Assembly (NCBI GenBank): GCA_018654255.1
Contig: JABILX010000007.1
Span: 1 to 64,000, forward strand
Direction: 5' to 3'
DNA length: 64,000 nt
DNA from: Candidatus Peregrinibacteria bacterium
Lineage (GTDB): Bacteria > Patescibacteriota > Gracilibacteria > UBA1369 > LOWO2-01-FULL-3
Below are positions 25,645 through 32,738 of the stretch, piece by piece. The notes beneath the pieces were generated by a model. It saw only the letters and a list, made by a program, of their open reading frames with translations. It did not search any database and was not told the DNA's origin. Position 1 is the stretch's first letter; each line of letters opens with the position of its first letter. The position numbers and the translations under genes were made by a program.

Positions 25645-27051
25645 ATGCTTACTCGATTAGTCGAACGTCATCCAAAGGCAGCAAGATACATCTTGCCTCT
25701 CTTGGTGAGTTCAATGATTATCTCGATTCCCGCTTATGCAAATAGCGGAGCTGCTGAAGGACACGGAGGAGCAATTCCTCTAACATTCCTCTGGCTTGCA
25801 GTTCTTTTCACACTTAGTAAACTTGGGACTTTGATCGAAAGAATCGGTCAGCCATCAGTACTTGGTGAAATCATCGTCGGTGTGATCCTAGGAAATCTAG
25901 GACTGCTCGGCCTTCACTGGTTTGATCCAGCAGCCACAAATCAATACCTCTTATTCTTGGCTGAATTCGGTGTAGTTCTCCTTCTCTTCAGAATCGGTTT
26001 GGAATCAAACATCAAAGAAATGAGCAAGGTAGGAGCACAAGCTTTCTTGGTCGCAATTATTGGTGTGGTAATTCCATTTTTAGCAGGTACTTATTTAGTT
26101 GGTGAACTTTTCTATGCAGATGTAGACCTTGGAACAAAGCTTTTCATTGGTGCCGCAATGACGGCCACCTCGGTTGGAATCACAGCTCGTGTATTCCAAG
26201 ACCTCGGCAAACTTAATACAAAAGAAGCAAAGATAGTACTTGGTGCAGCAGTGATTGACGATATAATGGGTCTCTTGATTTTAGCTATCGTTAGTTCAAT
26301 CGCAACTTCGGGCACGCTTGAAGCTTCAACTGTCGCAATCCTTTCTGCGAAAGCATTCGGATTCTTGGTTGCAGCGATCGCTGTCGGACAGCTCGCAGCT
26401 CCATGGCTTGGAAAATTATTCTCAAGCGTACACACAGGAGTAGGAATGAAATTAACATTCGCAATCTCGTTTGCACTTCTAGTCGCATATTTAGCATCTG
26501 CAGTTGGACTTGCTCCAATCGTTGGTGCATTCGCAGCAGGTCTTGTTCTTGATCCTGTTCACTTTAAATCATTCAAGAGCCCAGAGTATGTTTCAAAAAT
26601 TAAGAAAAAACTTGAACCACTTGGTGAAAAGTCAGAAGACGCCGCAGCGCTTCTTCACGGTTTCGATCACAAGCATATTGAAGATTTAGTAGATACAGTT
26701 GGTCACCTTTTCATCCCACTTTTCTTCGTGATGACAGGTCTCCAAGTTAAACTCGACGTTCTCTTCGATCCAAAAGTTCTCGGTGTAGCTTTAATCGTAA
26801 CAGCTATAGCCTTTATCGGAAAAGTAATGGCAGGACTCGGAACTTGGGGAGGAACAAAAAAGATGATAGTTGGTTTCGGAATGGTTCCACGTGGTGAAGT
26901 AGGTTTGATCTTCGCAAACGTTGGTATGGCCCTAGGCGTAGTAACTGATGAATTATTCTCAGTAATCGTTGTCATGGTTATCCTTACAACTTTACTCACA
27001 CCGCCAATCCTTACTTACCTTTTGAAAAAAGACGACAAAAAAGCAGCATAA
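25645..27051 (+). CDS. CPA2-type cation:proton antiporter
   Basis: 468 aa, about 12-13 membrane segments. Family features: GQPSVLGEIIVGVILGNLGLLGL, FLAEFGVVLLLFRIGLESN, GAAMTATSVGITARVFQDLGKL, and the two adjacent aspartates in AAVIDDIMGLL used for ion/proton exchange in the NapA/KefB group; FVMTGLQVKL and GMVPRGEVGLIFANVG lie near the end. The N-terminal 35 residues resemble a signal sequence (ILPLLVSSMIISIPAYANS). A ~50-residue cytoplasmic insertion lies at about 310-350. No TrkA/RCK domain is attached. Likely Na+/H+ or K+/H+ exchange. It has its own promoter and terminator. Confidence 0.92.
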   Translation: MLTRLVERHPKAARYILPLLVSSMIISIPAYANSGAAEGHGGAIPLTFLWLAVLFTLSKLGTLIERIGQPSVLGEIIVGVILGNLGLLGLHWFDPAATNQYLLFLAEFGVVLLLFRIGLESNIKEMSKVGAQAFLVAIIGVVIPFLAGTYLVGELFYADVDLGTKLFIGAAMTATSVGITARVFQDLGKLNTKEAKIVLGAAVIDDIMGLLILAIVSSIATSGTLEASTVAILSAKAFGFLVAAIAVGQLAAPWLGKLFSSVHTGVGMKLTFAISFALLVAYLASAVGLAPIVGAFAAGLVLDPVHFKSFKSPEYVSKIKKKLEPLGEKSEDAAALLHGFDHKHIEDLVDTVGHLFIPLFFVMTGLQVKLDVLFDPKVLGVALIVTAIAFIGKVMAGLGTWGGTKKMIVGFGMVPRGEVGLIFANVGMALGVVTDELFSVIVVMVILTTLLTPPILTYLLKKDDKKAA

Positions 27052-27071
27052 AGAATTTCGAATAAAAAATA

Positions 27072-27109
27072 AAAGACCTCAAGCTACAAAAGCCCGGGGT
27101 CTTTTTTTG
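27072..27109 (+). terminator. Rho-independent terminator after the antiporter gene
   Basis: Stem of about 9 bp (AAAGACCTC paired with the GGGGTCTTT side, one G-U pair) followed by seven T. Confidence 0.75.
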
Positions 27110-27146
27110 TCCTGATCGACCAGTAGTCAAGACCTTTGAAAAATGG

Positions 27147-27152
27147 TATAAT
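27147..27152 (+). promoter_or_regulatory. -10 box of the caspase-like gene
   Basis: TATAAT at 27147-27152 with TAGTCA 17 bases upstream as a weak -35. It supports ATG 27178 as the start, since the frame's first codon (27136) is upstream of this box. Confidence 0.5.
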
Positions 27153-27177
27153 AATAAAAAGTAAAAACAAATATAAA

Positions 27178-29247
27178 ATGGGTCTAGAAAGATACAAAAA
27201 AAAGGTGGAGAAGCCTAGCGTAAACAAAACAAAGCGAACGAAAGAAAATCTTCGCAAACATATTTCTGAATCACAAGAAAAACCAAAAAAAGATGCAGAA
27301 GAGATAAGACTAAGATTGCTTGAAGAAATCGAAAGACGCTCCCCGTATCCTGCTTACTGGTTTTTTGACGAATTTTTTAAAAACAAACATCAGCCTTTTG
27401 CGAGAGAAGTGGCTGTTAATCTGGCAGAAAAATATCCAATATATATCTTTGCCTACATAGATAAATTTCTTGATACAGAATATGCGGAAGAAGTTATTAC
27501 TATAGCGGGGGAAATAATTCCAAAAGCATTTATCCTAGATTTTGAAAAATATAAGGATGAGGAGTTTGCAGAAAAACTTATGAGAAACGCAGCTGAAATT
27601 GAAATGAAGGCTTTCCTGTTGAACCTTCCTTTGTACAGCGAGAAACCTTACATGGAAGAGATTTTAAGGGATTGTTTGTGGAGAGAGCCTAAGTGGGTAA
27701 TCAACAGTTTGTCAGGAGCAAGAGGAGAGTCATATGTGCCAGATTTGCTCAATGAAGCAATAGACATAGATCCTATAGCAGTAATCAGGGCAATAAGTCG
27801 AAACAGCCATCCAGAGCAGTCTGAATTTTTACTGAAAAAACTCGCAGAAATATATCCCGAAGAAGTGTTTAAAAATTTGGAATACCGTGATACAAAAAAT
27901 AAATATGTGTCAGAAACAATCAAAAAAATATTTAAAGAATATAAAGATGAATTTCCTTGGATCATTTTAAAATACTCAGAGGTATTTCAAAATGACCCCG
28001 GCTTTGAAGATGAGTTAGAAATTGCGATAGCAGAGTGTATTGAATTAAGAGAAGTCGACTACCTTTTTGAATATATCGAAGTGTTTGCGGATAAGGGATA
28101 TGCAAAGCACGTTGTTGAAATATGCCTTGAAGCAGACCCGGCTATGGTAGAAAAACTTCAGAAAAAGAAAAAGTTATTGATTAAAATATACGGAACTGCA
28201 GAACAGACCGAAAAATTGTTGCAAAAACACACAAAAAGAGCGGAAGTTGCAAAAAAATACAAAGAATTAGCTAAACAAACCGTAACAAGAAAACTACTCA
28301 AAGAACTTACCCCAGATGCAATCGCAGGAGCCCTTTCCAATGCAGCAGCGTCGATTTCATTCCAAAATTTTAACAAAATATTTTTTTCAAAAAGCTTCCA
28401 GAAATTCTTGAGAGATAGATCTGGAAAGATGAGTTTCGCAAACGCGTTCTCTTTTGTTACAAGCATTGCAAGAATAACAATAAAGAAAGAAGTAAGTTTA
28501 ACAGAGAAGGAAATAAGCGCTGCAATTAAACAGATATGGGAAAGATGGGAGGCGGTAAAAGAAAGAGAATTATTTGGACCGCAAACAAAATTAATATTAT
28601 TTAGTCATTCTGAAGAAAGATTCTCAAATAAAAAAATAATTGAAAACATCTACAAGAGAAGCGGAGGCACAGACGAAAACCTGCTTTGTGACGAGAAAGG
28701 TAAAAAAGGAAAAAACAAGATTTTAAAAGCAATGAAAGACGCCAAAGGAAATACAACAATTCTATTTGATGGACACGGAACAGAAGAATCATTGAGCTTA
28801 AGTAGTTCAGATAGTGTGAACTCAGATATCGACTACGAAGAACTAGGGAAAGCATTGGTAGAATCGGGTAATATGAAAAACTTCAATCTAGTTATAGCTT
28901 CATGTTATGGATATGATTTTATAGAGAATCTATATACATATTTGGAAGAAAGCGGTGTGACAGAAAGGCCATCAGTCAGCATATCATCCGCAAATAAAAA
29001 TGCTTATAGCTACAGCGGAGAAGATGATGATGTGGTGGATTCAAAGCTTCTTATTGGGGCACACAAAGAATCCGACAAAGGCAAATCGATAAAAGTGAAG
29101 CACATATTTGAAGGAGAAAAGCACAGTTGGGAGTATGAAGATCCGAGTATCAAGGTAGGCAATGAACAATTGGGGTTTAATAAAAGCAAACACCCAGCCG
29201 AAGAAATTGCAAGAAGCCAGTACTCAAAAGAAAAAACTCAAGCCTAG
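27178..29247 (+). CDS. helical-repeat protein with C-terminal caspase-like (clan CD) domain
   Basis: 689 aa, no signal peptide, so cytoplasmic. Residues 45-330 are repeating ~35-residue helix pairs of HEAT-like type (PFAREVAVNLAEKYP, YAEEVITIAGEIIP, FAEKLMRNAAEIE). A linker rich in Lys follows. Residues 485-650 look like a clan CD (caspase/C14-like) protease: strand LILFSHSEERF, then TTILFDGHG with H533, then LVIASCYGYDF with C576, the His-Gly...Ser/Ala-Cys dyad in the right order, and later SVSISSANKNAYSYSG as a possible substrate loop. Not a metacaspase I can place. The gene is AT-richer than its neighbours. It could be a regulated protease for stress or defence (inference). Confidence 0.7.
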   Translation: MGLERYKKKVEKPSVNKTKRTKENLRKHISESQEKPKKDAEEIRLRLLEEIERRSPYPAYWFFDEFFKNKHQPFAREVAVNLAEKYPIYIFAYIDKFLDTEYAEEVITIAGEIIPKAFILDFEKYKDEEFAEKLMRNAAEIEMKAFLLNLPLYSEKPYMEEILRDCLWREPKWVINSLSGARGESYVPDLLNEAIDIDPIAVIRAISRNSHPEQSEFLLKKLAEIYPEEVFKNLEYRDTKNKYVSETIKKIFKEYKDEFPWIILKYSEVFQNDPGFEDELEIAIAECIELREVDYLFEYIEVFADKGYAKHVVEICLEADPAMVEKLQKKKKLLIKIYGTAEQTEKLLQKHTKRAEVAKKYKELAKQTVTRKLLKELTPDAIAGALSNAAASISFQNFNKIFFSKSFQKFLRDRSGKMSFANAFSFVTSIARITIKKEVSLTEKEISAAIKQIWERWEAVKERELFGPQTKLILFSHSEERFSNKKIIENIYKRSGGTDENLLCDEKGKKGKNKILKAMKDAKGNTTILFDGHGTEESLSLSSSDSVNSDIDYEELGKALVESGNMKNFNLVIASCYGYDFIENLYTYLEESGVTERPSVSISSANKNAYSYSGEDDDVVDSKLLIGAHKESDKGKSIKVKHIFEGEKHSWEYEDPSIKVGNEQLGFNKSKHPAEEIARSQYSKEKTQA

Positions 29248-29272
29248 GCCCCTTAAAAAGGGTCGGTTTTTT
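29244..29272 (+). terminator. Rho-independent terminator after the caspase-like gene
   Basis: 7-position stem with one mismatch (GCCCCTT / AAGGGTC) around an AAA loop, followed by six T, immediately after the TAG stop. Confidence 0.7.
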
Positions 29273-29284
29273 AACGCTACGGTG

Positions 29285-29312
29285 TTGACATTATTGCAAA
29301 ACAATGTAAAAT
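29285..29312 (+). promoter_or_regulatory. promoter of the methyltransferase-like gene
   Basis: Perfect -35 TTGACA (29285-29290), 16-base spacer, -10 TAAAAT (29307-29312), leader about 20 bases to ATG 29339. Confidence 0.7.
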
Positions 29313-29338
29313 AACACACTATTATTTAGACAAATCCG

Positions 29339-30310
29339 ATGATTAATATTAGCTCGGTACCAATAGATTCTGTTCGTGAGGATCCTGGTGCTCACTGGTT
29401 TAGAGCGTTGGCTGAACAATACCCGGAACAATTCGCGATGGTCCCTGGGTTGACAGTAGATGAAAGAAAAAGTCCGCAGACCATAAGGCAGGATGAAAAA
29501 GGACAAGATGCCCAGAATCCACAAATTACATCAGGACTCTTCGAGTATCATAGAAAAGCGGTCAGACATTTATTTAGGGCTATTATGGAAGAAATTTTTA
29601 GAACTCACGACATTCCAAGGGAAGGAGGAGTTGACATAGGTTCAGGTATTACAGGAGAGATGGTTAACGAATGGCTCCCTCTTTCTGACGATCAATTACA
29701 GTCGTGGACAGAAACCGATATCAACCGAGAAGCAGTTGAGACGAATAGACTACGACGTCAAAGCGGCTCAAGCGTAAAAATAGCTTCCATGTATGATTTA
29801 GAAAAAGATCTAAAACTAAGAGGTCAAAAAATACCTGTAATTACAGGGCTTTCTTCTCTCGACGCTCCAGCCTTCTTGGAACGCGCAATCAGTAGCATTA
29901 GAAATGCTCTAGTAAGAGGTGGTCACTTGGTTCACATTCAAGACGTAAGGCCAGGTATTCACATGGGAACAGATCAATTAAAACACGAACAAAAGCCAGG
30001 TCCACATACGGTTGGATTTGCAAGGCCCCCTGAAGGTATAAACATAATAAACCCCCATGTTTATTTCAGGCCAGACGGAAGTTTTGAAAGTTCAGTCGAG
30101 TTATTTCGTCGTCGTCTGGGACGATCAATTATGGGGACTAGCGGTCTCCGATTGGTGAAAAACGAATGGGTTGTTGCCACAGAACCAACAGAGGATGAGA
30201 GCTCGTATGTATATGCTATGAATATGAGAGGCCCGCTGCCCACAGGATACACGGGAGGAAGCCCGTCAAACCTAGCTTGCGCCGTTGTTACTATTGCCCA
30301 AAAGGTCTGA
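29339..30310 (+). CDS. putative SAM-dependent methyltransferase
   Basis: 323 aa. The middle resembles a class I methyltransferase Rossmann fold: motif I-like VDIGSGITGEMV (about 101-112), an acidic end of strand 2 in WTETDINREAVETNR, motif II-like SVKIASMYDLE, VITGLSSLDAP, and LVRGGHLVHIQDV as the post-core strand. The unusual glycine loop (GSGITGE rather than GxGxG) lowers confidence. N-terminal ~75 residues have no recognised domain. Substrate unknown. The last 39 bases overlap the convergent gene at 30272. Confidence 0.6.
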   Translation: MINISSVPIDSVREDPGAHWFRALAEQYPEQFAMVPGLTVDERKSPQTIRQDEKGQDAQNPQITSGLFEYHRKAVRHLFRAIMEEIFRTHDIPREGGVDIGSGITGEMVNEWLPLSDDQLQSWTETDINREAVETNRLRRQSGSSVKIASMYDLEKDLKLRGQKIPVITGLSSLDAPAFLERAISSIRNALVRGGHLVHIQDVRPGIHMGTDQLKHEQKPGPHTVGFARPPEGINIINPHVYFRPDGSFESSVELFRRRLGRSIMGTSGLRLVKNEWVVATEPTEDESSYVYAMNMRGPLPTGYTGGSPSNLACAVVTIAQKV

Positions 30311-30736
30311 CCTTCCCAACTCTCCCCGAATAGCGCTAAGTCTTTTTCTTAAAAAGAACAGAATTGCACTCGTAGATGCTTCACTTTCTCCCAGCCCAAA
30401 CTGAACTCTTATTTCTTCAACCAAAACACCAACTTCTGCATCAAAATCAAGAGTATTTGCTGATCGATCGTACAAAACGACCATCCACCTATGATTACGA
30501 GGATTGACAACAATTTGAATCCCATGCCTTGGCAACAGATCTCTCGATTTTATTCTGACGTGAGCATCAGGTGAAGATTTTCCAGTCTCTTCGCGATACT
30601 GCCCCAACGCCGCTCTCACAGCATGTCCAGGAAGCTCCGCGGAATCTTTGAACAAACTCAAGAGATAGTGGATGGTTGTCCCCTCAGTCAAGCAAGCCAA
30701 GACTTCATTGATCATTTCTATTGATGCCAAACCCAA
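30272..30736 (-). CDS. hypothetical 154-aa protein
   Basis: No family recognised. Soluble, with a helical N-terminus (MINEVLACLTEGTTIHYLLSLF), a central strand-rich part (IQIVVNPRNHRWMVVLYD) and a helical C-terminus (LVEEIRVQFGLGESEASTSAILFFLRKRLSAI). Two starts are possible: TTG at 30736, preceded by GGAG seven bases upstream, or ATG at 30715 without a Shine-Dalgarno; the TTG is kept because of its ribosome-binding site. The C-terminal 13 codons overlap the end of the methyltransferase-like gene. Confidence 0.5.
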   Translation of the reverse strand: MGLASIEMINEVLACLTEGTTIHYLLSLFKDSAELPGHAVRAALGQYREETGKSSPDAHVRIKSRDLLPRHGIQIVVNPRNHRWMVVLYDRSANTLDFDAEVGVLVEEIRVQFGLGESEASTSAILFFLRKRLSAIRGELGRSDLLGNSNNGAS

Positions 30737-30816
30737 CTCTTCTCTCTCCCCTCAACCTTTTCAGAACTAAAAAACGGCAAAAAACGATAGCATGAAAAGC
30801 AGCTCTTGCAAACTAA

Positions 30817-30863
30817 TGGCGGGACCGAAGGGACTCGAACCCTCGACCTCCTGCGTGACAGGC
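30817..30863 (+). repeat. direct repeat of tRNA-Asp 3' end (copy 1)
   Basis: 47-base block repeated in the same orientation at 32076-32122 with two C/T differences. The two copies bracket about 1.2 kb with two small membrane-protein genes, the geometry of an element inserted at a tRNA 3' end, though no integrase is present. Confidence 0.7.
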
Positions 30864-30960
30864 GTCCAGATAGGAGAGCTAACGCCTCCTATCCCACATA
30901 AAACGGTGTTTTATAGGGCTATAACCAGCTGAACTAGCGAATAGTCCATTTAGCCGAGGA
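30817..30960 (-). pseudogene. rearranged tRNA-Asp-like gene with structured insertion
   Basis: On the minus strand the 3' 47 bases (30863-30817: anticodon loop, TpsiC arm, 3' acceptor strand and CCA) match the intact tRNA-Asp at 32076 at 45 of 47 positions, and the D-loop block (30936-30922) matches at 15 of 15. Between them are 58 bases instead of 8. The extra part folds into two perfect hairpins (ATAAAAC/GTTTTAT; GATAGGAG/CTCCTATC). CCTG is missing from the anticodon stem, the D-stem partner is gone, and the 5' acceptor strand does not match. It cannot fold as a normal tRNA; it is a decayed tRNA or a tRNA-derived RNA. The 5' limit is uncertain. Confidence 0.65.
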
Positions 30961-30986
30961 CACGTAGCTCCAAATATATGTTAAAT

Positions 30987-31430
30987 TTACTTTTTCCACT
31001 TATAAAAAGCCAAGCCTAACAAAATAGCTGGGATAACTGAATGTAATATAATCACCCCGCTAACAACCATTATAAAAACTCCTACATCCACAAATCGCTC
31101 AAAAAGAGAAAGAGACTCTGTAGGATAAAACATAGTTATCATCAAGATAATAAGTAGCATTAGAATAACTAGAGCTAGCACCATCCACTCTAATTTTTTA
31201 AGAGCTTTTTTGTAGTTTTTTACATTAAATAATGCAAAAATCAGTGCTCCAAGAACGGTTCCAACTCCAACTCCTATCCATAGCATATTATTTACACAAA
31301 CATCTACTGCAATATTAGAACACACGATACCAGAACCAAATAATATCAGTCCAACCCATCCCAGAACCACTCCTCCTAGCAAACTTGCCAGCATATAACT
31401 TAAGAATTTCCATTTAGTGTTTGATTTCAC
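30987..31430 (-). CDS. hypothetical four-pass membrane protein
   Basis: 147 aa with four hydrophobic segments: LASLLGGVVLGWVGLILFGSG, MLWIGVGVGTVLGALIFALF, WMVLALVILMLLIILMITMF and VGVFIMVVSGVIILHSVIPAILLGLAFY; a Lys-rich loop lies between the second and third. Two cysteines (VCSNIAVDVCVNN) sit in the first outer loop. No family recognised. It follows the gene at 31456 by 25 bases in the same direction, and ends just upstream of the tRNA-Asp-like sequence. Lies in the segment bounded by tRNA-Asp repeats. Confidence 0.65.
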   Translation of the reverse strand: MKSNTKWKFLSYMLASLLGGVVLGWVGLILFGSGIVCSNIAVDVCVNNMLWIGVGVGTVLGALIFALFNVKNYKKALKKLEWMVLALVILMLLIILMITMFYPTESLSLFERFVDVGVFIMVVSGVIILHSVIPAILLGLAFYKWKK

Positions 31431-31455
31431 AGTATTTGATTATTAAATTTGAAAA

Positions 31456-31974
31456 CTAAAGAAGGTCAGAAAAGTCATAACTGTAATCAACCTCTATTAC
31501 GAAAAAGTTTTTTACTTTCATAATGCTCTTAAAGTAAGTGTTTGTAGAATCTACAAAGCTGAAATTGGCTTCACTATCATCGATCCACAAGACGGCTTCT
31601 CCGCCCAGAAAATCCCTTTCACACCTCAAGGAATCTACTTGCTCAAAATGCTTTAGCTCATTTGGCTTGCAAATAAGCTTGTGGAGGGTCTCGTTTTCAA
31701 CAAAAGAGATAGCGTAAGGACAGTGGCCACTTGAATCAAAGGCCTTGAGGAAATCAGTAAAAGAAGAATGTTCAGGAACTCCACTTGCAAGAGAAATGTT
31801 AGAAGAGAAGAGTAAAGTCCCCTTATCAGAAGGACATTGGGTAGAAGAATTAACAGCAGACTTTTTGCTCATCCTTCCCATTAAATCATCCCCCTTGAGA
31901 TAGAAGGCAGAGCCTCCCGCGATAATAACAAGCAGAGCGACCACGAGGGTAATGATTTTACTTTTTTTAGTCAT
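31456..31974 (-). CDS. hypothetical membrane-anchored extracytoplasmic protein
   Basis: 172 aa. Positively charged start MTKKSK followed by one hydrophobic segment IITLVVALLVIIAGGSAFYL, then a ~145-residue outside domain with four cysteines (TQCPSD, HCPYAI, LICKPN, LRCERD) that could form two disulphides. No family recognised. Probable two-gene unit with the membrane protein at 30987, inside the interval between the two tRNA-Asp copies. Confidence 0.65.
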   Translation of the reverse strand: MTKKSKIITLVVALLVIIAGGSAFYLKGDDLMGRMSKKSAVNSSTQCPSDKGTLLFSSNISLASGVPEHSSFTDFLKAFDSSGHCPYAISFVENETLHKLICKPNELKHFEQVDSLRCERDFLGGEAVLWIDDSEANFSFVDSTNTYFKSIMKVKNFFVIEVDYSYDFSDLL

Positions 31975-32037
31975 GTTTTTTTGGTTATGTGACTTTTACG
32001 ACATTATCTCTCATCTACTTGTAAAAGACAAAGCAAA

Positions 32038-32067
32038 ACAAAAAACCTCAAGCGTATCGCTCGGGGT
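32038..32067 (-). terminator. terminator following tRNA-Asp
   Basis: Ten-position stem (arms 32067-32058 and 32054-32045, one mismatch, one G-U) with a 3-base loop; on the minus strand it is followed by a T-rich run. It begins 9 bases after the tRNA 3' end. It can also fold with T5 on the plus strand. Confidence 0.7.
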
Positions 32068-32075
32068 CTTTTTAA

Positions 32076-32152
32076 TGGCGGGACCGAAGGGATTTGAACC
32101 CTCGACCTCCTGCGTGACAGGCAGGCGTTCTAACCAGCTGAACTACGGCCCC
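32076..32152 (-). tRNA. tRNA-Asp (GTC)
   Basis: 77 bases, minus strand. Acceptor GGGGCCG pairs with CGGTCCC (one G-U), D arm GTTC/GAAC, anticodon stem CCTGC/GCAGG with loop CTGTCAC (anticodon GTC), TpsiC arm GAGGG/CCCTT region with GTTCAAATC, encoded CCA end. Complete cloverleaf. A QueG substrate by anticodon class. Confidence 0.96.
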
Positions 32153-32249
32153 GTGTTTTTAAACAAACTTCCAAGCATAAATAGTATACCAGAAAGCACG
32201 AGGAATTTAACGAATTTTTGCCTTAAAGACAAGGGGATTTTCTCAAAAC

Positions 32250-32278
32250 TTGAACAAAGACTCCGGACGAGCTACAAT
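32250..32278 (+). promoter_or_regulatory. promoter of the gene at 32307
   Basis: -35 TTGAAC (32250-32255), 17-base spacer, -10 TACAAT (32273-32278). The TTG that opens the reading frame is this -35, so the real start is ATG 32307. Confidence 0.7.
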
Positions 32279-32306
32279 CAACCTCCTAAATCATAATCAG
32301 CTTAAT

Positions 32307-32711
32307 ATGTTTACGACGGCATACCAAAACCAAAAAAACTTATTCAGACAGAGAGAAATTCAATTTTTACCTTCAGATCATATGCTTAGGCGTCCGTTTG
32401 GACGAAGTGCTTCCCCAGATATTGGTGAAACAGATCAACCAACTCCTCAACCACAAGATCAACAAGAAAGAGAAATCCAATCCCACGACGTCCTATGCCA
32501 AACAGCCGCAGAAGTAGCAGAAAAAGTAGAAGCTCTCGGACTAGACAACGGAAGCCTTGAAACAATAGCTCTGGCAGAAGGTCCTGTTGCGGCAACTCAA
32601 ATCGCAATAAGACTTATAGTGCAACAAAGAGCATTTATGGACGACCCAAACACTCCGCACAAAATGCTAATGCAGGCAGGTGTCCTACGAAACGAATCCC
32701 TTTTCGCTTAA
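32307..32711 (+). CDS. hypothetical 134-aa protein
   Basis: No family recognised. Soluble; N-terminal half is Gln/Pro/Arg-rich and probably disordered (NQKNLFRQREIQFLP, TDQPTPQPQDQQEREIQ), C-terminal half is helical and hydrophobic in pattern (TAAEVAEKVEALGLDNGSLETIALAEGPVAATQIAIRLIVQQRAFM). Start at ATG 32307 is fixed by the promoter directly upstream; the frame is open 57 bases further. Lies 27 bases before the glycosyltransferase gene, which has its own possible -10. Confidence 0.55.
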   Translation: MFTTAYQNQKNLFRQREIQFLPSDHMLRRPFGRSASPDIGETDQPTPQPQDQQEREIQSHDVLCQTAAEVAEKVEALGLDNGSLETIALAEGPVAATQIAIRLIVQQRAFMDDPNTPHKMLMQAGVLRNESLFA

Positions 32712-32738
32712 TCTTAAAATCGTGATATACCTTGAACC

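Noticed and set aside
30817-30960. Functional second tRNA-Asp with an ordinary intron
   Set aside because: Removing any single internal block does not restore the cloverleaf: the 5' acceptor strand and the D-stem partner are missing, and the anticodon stem has lost four bases.
30817-30960. tmRNA or SRP RNA
   Set aside because: No tag reading frame or Ala acceptor identity for tmRNA, and no SRP Alu/S-domain consensus; all recognisable parts derive from tRNA-Asp.
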